NCBI GenBank assembly: GCA_018666555.1
Contig: JABIZD010000131.1
Coordinates: 1-50,584 of the forward strand
From: Gammaproteobacteria bacterium
GTDB taxonomy: Bacteria; Pseudomonadota; Gammaproteobacteria; Pseudomonadales; Azotimanducaceae
Length of the DNA stretch: 50,584 nucleotides
Direction: 5' to 3'
In this document: piece by piece, positions 45,591-50,584 of the stretch
Layout of the letters: every line of letters starts with the position of its first letter
Position numbering within the stretch: the first letter of the stretch is position 1
The notes under the pieces: model-generated
What the model saw: only the letters and a program-made list of their open reading frames with translations
Database searches by the model: none
What the model was told of the DNA's origin: nothing
Program-made: the position numbers and the translations under genes

Positions 45591-46871
45591 TTAGATATTT
45601 TTAAAAGCTGAATCTGCAGCGGTTAAAGTAGCCGAAAACTCTCGCTCAGTATGTGCGCCAGAGACGAAGCCACTTTCAAATGGCGAGGGTGCCAGATTTA
45701 CTCCGGCTGCCAGCATGTGATGAAAGAATGTATTGAAATTTTCAGTATTGGAGTTAAGCACCTGAGTAAAGTTGCTGATGGGTTTGTCGTTACTGAAAAA
45801 GAAACCAAACATACCACCCAGGCTAGTGGTGGCAAGCGGTACCCTGCGGTCACTGGCCAGCACCTCCAGTCTCTGCATGAAGTCGCTGGTTTTAGCTTCA
45901 AGATCGGGAAAAAAATCAGGTTGTTCAATGATACTCATGGTGGCAATTCCTGAGGCCATTGCCAGGGGGTTTCCCGACAGGGTGCCTGCTTGGTATACCG
46001 GGCCCAGTGGAGCCACACACTCCATGACTTCGCGTCGACCGCCAAATGCACCCACGGGTAAACCACCACCGATCACTTTACCCAGCGTAGTAAGGTCTGG
46101 CTGAATTGAAAATAGGCCCTGGGCACCCTGTAAGCCGACTCTGAAACCGGTCATAACTTCATCGAATATAAGCAGCGCACCATAATCCTCACAGATCTGT
46201 TTTAGCCCGGCTAGAAATCCTGGGAGGGGTAAAACCATGCCCATATTCCCCGCCACTGGTTCCACTATCACAGCAGCTATTTGTTCTCCGGTACTGCTGA
46301 AAAGTGTCTTTAGGGCATCAATATCGTTAAAGGCCAGGGTTAGCGTCTGTTCTGCTATTGGCAGGGGAACACCTGCTGAGTCAGGTTCCCCCAGGGTTAG
46401 TGCACCTGAACCTGCTTTTACCAGCAGGCCGTCAGAGTGGCCGTGGTAGCAACCCTCAAATTTGACAATCTTATCTCGCCCGGTGAAACCTCTGGCGACT
46501 CTCAAAGCACTCATGGTTGCTTCTGTGCCGGAGTTGACCATGCGCATCAGTTCCATGGTTGGCATATGCTGGCGAATTTTCTTGGCTAATGTCGTTTCGT
46601 TCTCAGTGGGTGCACCAAAACCAAGGCCATTCTCCGCGGCCTGCTGCACGGCGCTGATAACCTCTGGATGAGCGTGTCCGGCAATCATAGGTCCCCAGGA
46701 GCCGATATAATCGATATAGGCCTTGCCGTCCTCATCAAACAGGTAGGCCCCCTTACCGCGGTTAAAATAGACAGGTTCGCCGCCGACACGGCTGAAGGCG
46801 CGCACAGGTGAATTCACGCCACCCGGGAGAATTTCCTTGGCTTCGGTAAAAAGAGTTTTGGAACGATTCAT
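45591..46871 (-). CDS. hemL: glutamate-1-semialdehyde 2,1-aminomutase
   Basis: 426 residues from ATG 46871, with AAGGAG six nt upstream; the frame remains open for another 41 codons upstream but that part is not family-like. The PLP Lys is K265 in TLGKVIGGGLPVGAFGG, and FDEVMTGFRVG near residue 236 holds the cofactor Asp. HemL makes 5-aminolevulinate in the C5 route to heme. It may be functionally linked to a heme-type importer encoded nearby, but that is only proximity. Confidence 0.98.
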   Translation of the reverse strand: MNRSKTLFTEAKEILPGGVNSPVRAFSRVGGEPVYFNRGKGAYLFDEDGKAYIDYIGSWGPMIAGHAHPEVISAVQQAAENGLGFGAPTENETTLAKKIRQHMPTMELMRMVNSGTEATMSALRVARGFTGRDKIVKFEGCYHGHSDGLLVKAGSGALTLGEPDSAGVPLPIAEQTLTLAFNDIDALKTLFSSTGEQIAAVIVEPVAGNMGMVLPLPGFLAGLKQICEDYGALLIFDEVMTGFRVGLQGAQGLFSIQPDLTTLGKVIGGGLPVGAFGGRREVMECVAPLGPVYQAGTLSGNPLAMASGIATMSIIEQPDFFPDLEAKTSDFMQRLEVLASDRRVPLATTSLGGMFGFFFSNDKPISNFTQVLNSNTENFNTFFHHMLAAGVNLAPSPFESGFVSGAHTEREFSATLTAADSAFKNI

Positions 46872-47042
46872 TTTAGCTCCTTCAGGCGCACTTTTATAAT
46901 GGAGTGTTTCCACTCGGCACGTGGTCTGTTGCTGGTTAGTCCTGCTGGTTCTGATGCGCCGCACCGCGGTAATAGGTAGCGATTTAGTCAGCATCCATTG
47001 TAAGGGATTAGTCTAGCTATGCCTTGTAAAAAAATAATTAAC

Positions 47043-48794
47043 TTAAGCCCTGCTATAAAAACTCTCGATGTCTTCGCGGGTAAGAATACCCACTGGGGTT
47101 TCAATTAAAGGTGCCGTCACCCTGACTACTACCAGTGCTTGTACGCCTGAACTTTGTAGTTTATCAAATGCTTCACTCAATGTGGCTTGTAAAAAGATAG
47201 TTGTCACATCTTTTCTCAGTCCAGGAATCTTGGCCAGGTCGATAGTTTCATCCTGGGTAGAGGAAAGATAAGTTTTCAGGTCTTCAAGTCGCAGGATAAA
47301 ACTAGTTTCCTGGTCTTTTTCTACGAGTAGCCAGGCTGTTTCCTGAAGCGCATAGGACTGTGCTTCCTGCCTGCTAAGTAACCCCGCTACCCGGATGAAA
47401 TTTCTCGACATCTGGCTGCCGACCGATGCTCGATTCAGCGCCATGGAAAGCGGGTTTTGTTTGTATTGTAGACCGAGCAGGTCCATTTGAGTTTCGAAAA
47501 TGGATTTTATCTTGAAACCGTGACTGGCCGTGATATTGGCGATCACAATGACCAGCATGGTGGGTAGAATAATTCCTGGGTTGTGAGTGAGTTCGATGAC
47601 CGCCATGAGAGCTGCCAGCGGTGCTTGCAGGACAGCACCCATCATCGCTCCCATACCCAGTATCACATAAAACGCGGAATCAGACAGATTATCAGTCAGT
47701 AGCTGAGTTCCCTGCCAGAACAGCCCGCCTGCCAGAGCGCCAATTAACAAGGTTGGACCAATTAGTCCTATGGGCATACCCATGGCGAGATTAGCGGCGG
47801 TTGCGATAAGTTTACAGGTAGCTATCAGGAGTAACATTGAAATCACAATTTTACCCTGAAGTGCTAATTCCAGCGTATCGTAACCGATGCCAAGGATCGC
47901 TGGCGCGATCAGGCCTAAACTGGCTGTAACGGTAGCGGCAATGAGAATACGGGTTACCAGGTGACTTGGACGATGTCTTGCTATGAGTTGGATAAGGTGA
48001 ACCAGCACTGCTGCAAGTATGCCGATCGATACACCCTCTAAAACAACCACCGGAAGATCATAGTAGGACTGCATGGTTACACCGGGAACGAAAAAAGCAG
48101 GGTCATTTCCGAATACTAGTTGGATAGTGAAGGTGCCGGTAACTGCCGACAGGATAACGGGTATAAAACCGGCAATGGTATATTCCATGATAATCACTTC
48201 CATGGAGAATATGACTCCGGCGATAGGGGTGTTAAATGAGCAGCCGATGGCGGCGGCAGCGCCGCAACCGACCAGAACTCTTATGGAATTGTTGGGCAAT
48301 TTAAGTGCCTGGCCGAGAAGACTGCTGGCTGCGGCTCCCAGGTGAATAGCAGGGCCTTCCCGGCCGCCGGTCTGGCCGGTTATCAGGGCGATACTGCCGG
48401 CGATGAATTGGCTGAGAAGGTTCCGCAAGGGTAAGTGTCCCTGATGTTGTGCGAGACGATCCAGGACATGAGTTACGCCGATGCTCCTATCCTGTTCCTT
48501 GAGCAGAAACAGTAAAATGGCCAAGGTAATTCCCCCCGCAATGGGTAGCAAGAAGCTTTCCAGAGCAGGTAATTGTTCAAAACTTTCTGAATCCCCAGGC
48601 AGGAACCAGACTAAAACGGTTTCAACTACTAATCTGAATAGAAGTACTGTGAGGCCCGTTAAAAAGCCTGAAAAAATACCCACTAGAGCAAATTGCGGAA
48701 CTGAGTCCAGTGACGCCAACTGACGTCTGAAGGTGGTCAGGCTGAGATCGGGAATCAGTTTTAGGGGTGTTTTTTTTGTTTTTTTTGTAGTCAT
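47043..48794 (-). CDS. ClC-family chloride channel/antiporter with C-terminal CBS region
   Basis: 583 residues. The membrane domain (about 35-430) has the gating-Glu motif GREGPAIHLGAA, as in ClC proteins. The usual filter motif GSGIP is replaced by RSIGVTHV near residue 115, so anion choice or coupling may differ from E. coli ClcA. The C-terminal 130 residues resemble a CBS pair (the second ends TPVGILTREDIESFY), which would sense nucleotides. It could move chloride or another anion. Confidence 0.9.
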   Translation of the reverse strand: MTTKKTKKTPLKLIPDLSLTTFRRQLASLDSVPQFALVGIFSGFLTGLTVLLFRLVVETVLVWFLPGDSESFEQLPALESFLLPIAGGITLAILLFLLKEQDRSIGVTHVLDRLAQHQGHLPLRNLLSQFIAGSIALITGQTGGREGPAIHLGAAASSLLGQALKLPNNSIRVLVGCGAAAAIGCSFNTPIAGVIFSMEVIIMEYTIAGFIPVILSAVTGTFTIQLVFGNDPAFFVPGVTMQSYYDLPVVVLEGVSIGILAAVLVHLIQLIARHRPSHLVTRILIAATVTASLGLIAPAILGIGYDTLELALQGKIVISMLLLIATCKLIATAANLAMGMPIGLIGPTLLIGALAGGLFWQGTQLLTDNLSDSAFYVILGMGAMMGAVLQAPLAALMAVIELTHNPGIILPTMLVIVIANITASHGFKIKSIFETQMDLLGLQYKQNPLSMALNRASVGSQMSRNFIRVAGLLSRQEAQSYALQETAWLLVEKDQETSFILRLEDLKTYLSSTQDETIDLAKIPGLRKDVTTIFLQATLSEAFDKLQSSGVQALVVVRVTAPLIETPVGILTREDIESFYSRA

Positions 48795-48954
48795 AGATAC
48801 TGCCGCTGATCCCGGATGAAATGTGAGGGCGGGTAGTCCTTACTGCCAGTTTAACTGATTTCGCGGGTGCCGATAGGCTGCAGTATAAATTAACCGTCCT
48901 AGTCAGGTCTGTTAATTCTGTTAAGATGTGGACTGGGTTGAATTGAGTGCATGG

Positions 48955-49692
48955 ATGAAACTCTCTCGAAGTGCTAAAAATGATGAAATTATCGTCACTG
49001 AACACAGACCGGGCTTTCGGATTGTGTTGGCTTTTGTGATGGTCGGATTTGTAGGCCTGGCAGGATTGTTCAGCTATGGTTTTGGTTTTGAACAAGGTAA
49101 GAAAACCGATGCGCAGATCCTTGCTAAAATGGAAGTGGTTGAGGAGGCTTTGGCGGCCAATGAGACCAGTAAGGTCGAACTGCAATATAAAGTAGCCAAT
49201 CTGGAATTTGCTAAAAATGTCGATCATCTGGCAAATAATGAATTAGTCAGCACGGTTCACCGGCTAGAGGCTGAACTGGCCGATCTGAAAGGGGAAATTT
49301 CGTATTATCGTAATTTGTTTCAACCCGAGTTGGTTACCGGAGATTTATTGATTGAAGGTTGGGAACTACAGAGCCTGGGAAAACCTAATTTGTACGAATA
49401 TCGATTGATGCTGACGCAGATGTCCAAGAAAGGAGATCTTGTCTCAGGTAGTGTTGATATAGAAATACAAGGTAAACGCAATGGCGTCGATGTAAGCGTG
49501 CCGCTGGAGGCAGCTTTAAATAACAGCGAGCAGCCAATGGAATTCAGTTTCAGGTATTTTCAGAATATGAGCGGACAGTTTTCAATTCCAGAGGATTTCA
49601 AGCCTTCGACCGTGCAACTGGTGGCGAGGACCGATGGGCAGAAAACACAGTCGTATGAACGAAATTATCAATGGCCTTTTTCAGGAGGTTGA
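48955..49692 (+). CDS. membrane-anchored coiled-coil protein of unknown function
   Basis: About 245 residues from ATG 48955; an in-frame GTG at 48928 is possible. One membrane segment lies near residues 22-44 (IVLAFVMVGFVGLAGLFSYGF). A coiled coil follows (about 55-120), then a soluble beta-rich C-terminal domain (GDLLIEGWELQSL onward). It resembles the uncharacterised proteins found next to bactofilin and erpA in Pseudomonas-like genomes (DUF6776-type, from memory). The following bactofilin gene starts 5 nt after its stop codon, suggesting joint work at the envelope. No function can be named. Confidence 0.75.
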   Translation: MKLSRSAKNDEIIVTEHRPGFRIVLAFVMVGFVGLAGLFSYGFGFEQGKKTDAQILAKMEVVEEALAANETSKVELQYKVANLEFAKNVDHLANNELVSTVHRLEAELADLKGEISYYRNLFQPELVTGDLLIEGWELQSLGKPNLYEYRLMLTQMSKKGDLVSGSVDIEIQGKRNGVDVSVPLEAALNNSEQPMEFSFRYFQNMSGQFSIPEDFKPSTVQLVARTDGQKTQSYERNYQWPFSGG

Positions 49693-49697
49693 GCATT

Positions 49698-50159
49698 ATG
49701 AAGAAATTAAAAGGAGGTAATCCCGGTCAGGTATCGCTGATTGCGGAGAACTGTCAGATTACTGGTGATCTAAATTTTAAGTCCCAGTTAATTATAAACG
49801 GGGTAGTCGAAGGTAATGTCTGTGCACTGGATGATCAGGATGCGATTATTACGGTAGGCCAGCGAGGCTTAGTAAAAGGCGAAATCAGAGCGCCGACCAT
49901 TGTCGTCAATGGTAAAGTTGAAGGTGATATCTATTCTGAAAAGCATTTGGAATTATCTTCAAAAGCTAATGTTCGCGGTGCAGTTTATTATCGAATTATT
50001 GAAATGGTGAAAGGTAGTCAACTACTGGGAAGCCTGCGTCAGATTGAACAGAGTAAGGCCGCTCAAAAGAGTCAGGAAGCAGCAGTATCCCGAGAGGAAT
50101 CTAAAGAGAAAACTGACTCGTGGATAAAAGCAGTCCAGAAATCGGACGCTGCGACTTGA
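49698..50159 (+). CDS. bactofilin (polymer-forming cytoskeletal protein)
   Basis: 153 residues from ATG 49698, supported by AGGAGG (49683-49688). The core (about residues 12-110) is the beta-helical bactofilin domain with repeated short hydrophobic strands ([41 protein letters not shown]). The C-terminal 40 residues are charged and probably disordered. Bactofilins form nucleotide-free filaments that position cell-wall enzymes or affect shape. It is likely co-transcribed with the membrane coiled-coil protein upstream. Confidence 0.94.
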   Translation: MKKLKGGNPGQVSLIAENCQITGDLNFKSQLIINGVVEGNVCALDDQDAIITVGQRGLVKGEIRAPTIVVNGKVEGDIYSEKHLELSSKANVRGAVYYRIIEMVKGSQLLGSLRQIEQSKAAQKSQEAAVSREESKEKTDSWIKAVQKSDAAT

Positions 50160-50163
50160 ATTT

Positions 50164-50181
50164 TATCGGAAATTTCCGATA
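50164..50181. promoter_or_regulatory. perfect 18-bp palindrome before erpA
   Basis: TATCGGAAATTTCCGATA is a perfect inverted repeat lying just after the bactofilin stop and about 35 nt before erpA. It could be an operator or a short hairpin. It does not match the IscR or Fur consensus as I know them. Confidence 0.6.
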
Positions 50182-50217
50182 TTAAGTGTATTAAGGATTT
50201 CAGGGAAAGTGACAGAT

Positions 50218-50547
50218 ATGACATCAATGAGTTTTTCTGAGGCAGCCGCCAACAAAGCGAAAGTTCTCATAGACGAAGAAGAGAATGCTAACTTGAAGCT
50301 GCGGGTTTTTGTCACCGGCGGGGGGTGTTCGGGGTTCGAGTACGGCTTCACGTTTGATGAAGATAGGGAAGACGATGATTCTGCGATTGAGCAAAATGGC
50401 GTGATGTTGCTTATTGATCCGTTGAGCTATCAGTATCTTGATGGTGCAGAAATAGATTTCCGTGAAGACCTGCAAGGTTCACGATTTATTGTCACCAACC
50501 CTAATGCCAGTGCCACCTGTGGTTGCGGCAACTCCTTCTCGGTCTGA
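50218..50547 (+). CDS. erpA: iron-sulfur cluster insertion protein ErpA
   Basis: 109 residues from ATG 50218 (GTG 50209 and ATG 50227 are alternatives). It is an A-type Fe-S carrier with the three conserved cysteines: one in [13 protein letters not shown] near residue 36 and two in CGCGNSFS at the C-terminus. [15 protein letters not shown] and [11 protein letters not shown] match ErpA rather than IscA. ErpA delivers clusters to targets such as the isoprenoid enzymes IspG/IspH in E. coli. The bactofilin-erpA order is as in Pseudomonas. Confidence 0.96.
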   Translation: MTSMSFSEAAANKAKVLIDEEENANLKLRVFVTGGGCSGFEYGFTFDEDREDDDSAIEQNGVMLLIDPLSYQYLDGAEIDFREDLQGSRFIVTNPNASATCGCGNSFSV

Positions 50548-50584
50548 GGAGCACGGGTTATTCGCCGGTCTTCGAGCTTGCATC

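Noticed and set aside
46872-46994. 41-residue N-terminal extension of HemL
   Set aside because: The extension is unlike the family, and ATG 46871 has an ideal ribosome-binding site and gives the exact family length of 426.

Overview
This window is a core-genome segment of a gammaproteobacterium with roughly even base composition. Gene content and order match the Pseudomonas block that runs from smpB to dksA/sfsA: smpB, ratA, ratB, bamE, fur, recN, grpE, dnaK, dnaJ, dapB, carA, carB, greA, yhbY, rlmE, ftsH, folP, glmM, tpiA, secG, tRNA-Leu, tRNA-fMet, rimP, nusA, infB, rbfA, truB, rpsO, pnp, acs, pcnB, a CbrB-like regulator, gluQ, dksA, aminotransferase, sfsA. I infer a marine-type relative of Pseudomonadales/Cellvibrionales; the species cannot be read from the sequence. 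Departures from Pseudomonas are an hrcA repressor gene before grpE, an NSS transporter between smpB and ratA, loss of cbrA, folK and the pan genes, and a deoxynucleoside kinase in their place.

Layout. 1-460: a seven-copy 23-bp tandem repeat and the leader of a cold-shock gene. 463-6406: csp, a lipoprotein, smpB, a transporter, ratAB, bamE, fur and recN. 6481-11511: the heat-shock block hrcA-grpE-dnaK-dnaJ, with a near-consensus sigma-32 promoter before grpE. 11565-16884: dapB and carAB. 16935-23878: greA, yhbY, rlmE, ftsH, folP, glmM, tpiA and secG. 23888-33102: two tRNAs and the rimP-nusA-infB-rbfA-truB-rpsO-pnp translation/RNA operon, preceded by an unusual hairpin-repeat leader. 33184-40656 (minus strand): acs, dNK, pcnB, a small-RNA locus, the CbrB-like activator, gluQ and dksA. 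40919-44554: an overlapping four-gene operon (aminotransferase, sfsA, ABC permease, ABC ATPase). 44576-50547: an adenosine-kinase-type kinase, hemL, a ClC channel, a coiled-coil membrane protein, bactofilin and erpA.

The most interesting signal lies between pcnB and the CbrB-like gene. Reading the minus strand, the 380-bp gap holds in order: an inverted repeat of GTTAC/GTAAC half-sites (37391-37429), a perfect IHF consensus (37349-37361), a sigma-54 promoter TGGCACG-N4-ATGC (37317-37331), a ~90-nt RNA whose hairpin loop is an (AAN)5 run, and a strong intrinsic terminator (37213-37240). This is the architecture and position of Pseudomonas crcZ, the CbrB-activated RNA that sequesters Hfq/Crc. 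The encoded RNA here is far shorter, and the adjacent activator has a degenerate receiver (Glu replacing the phospho-Asp, Ala replacing the conserved Lys) with no sensor kinase beside it. I read this as a reduced, possibly phosphorylation-independent CbrB-CrcZ-like carbon-control circuit.

Other notable regulation: a 9-codon ORF translationally coupled to fur (uof-like); a rimP leader with repeated hairpins, the last of which sequesters the Shine-Dalgarno; a terminator inside a short ORF ahead of the UUG-started carA; an initiator tRNA with a U1/U72 mismatch; a DksA with a histone-H1-like N-terminal tail; and an Ala-Glu hexanucleotide-repeat tail on PNPase.
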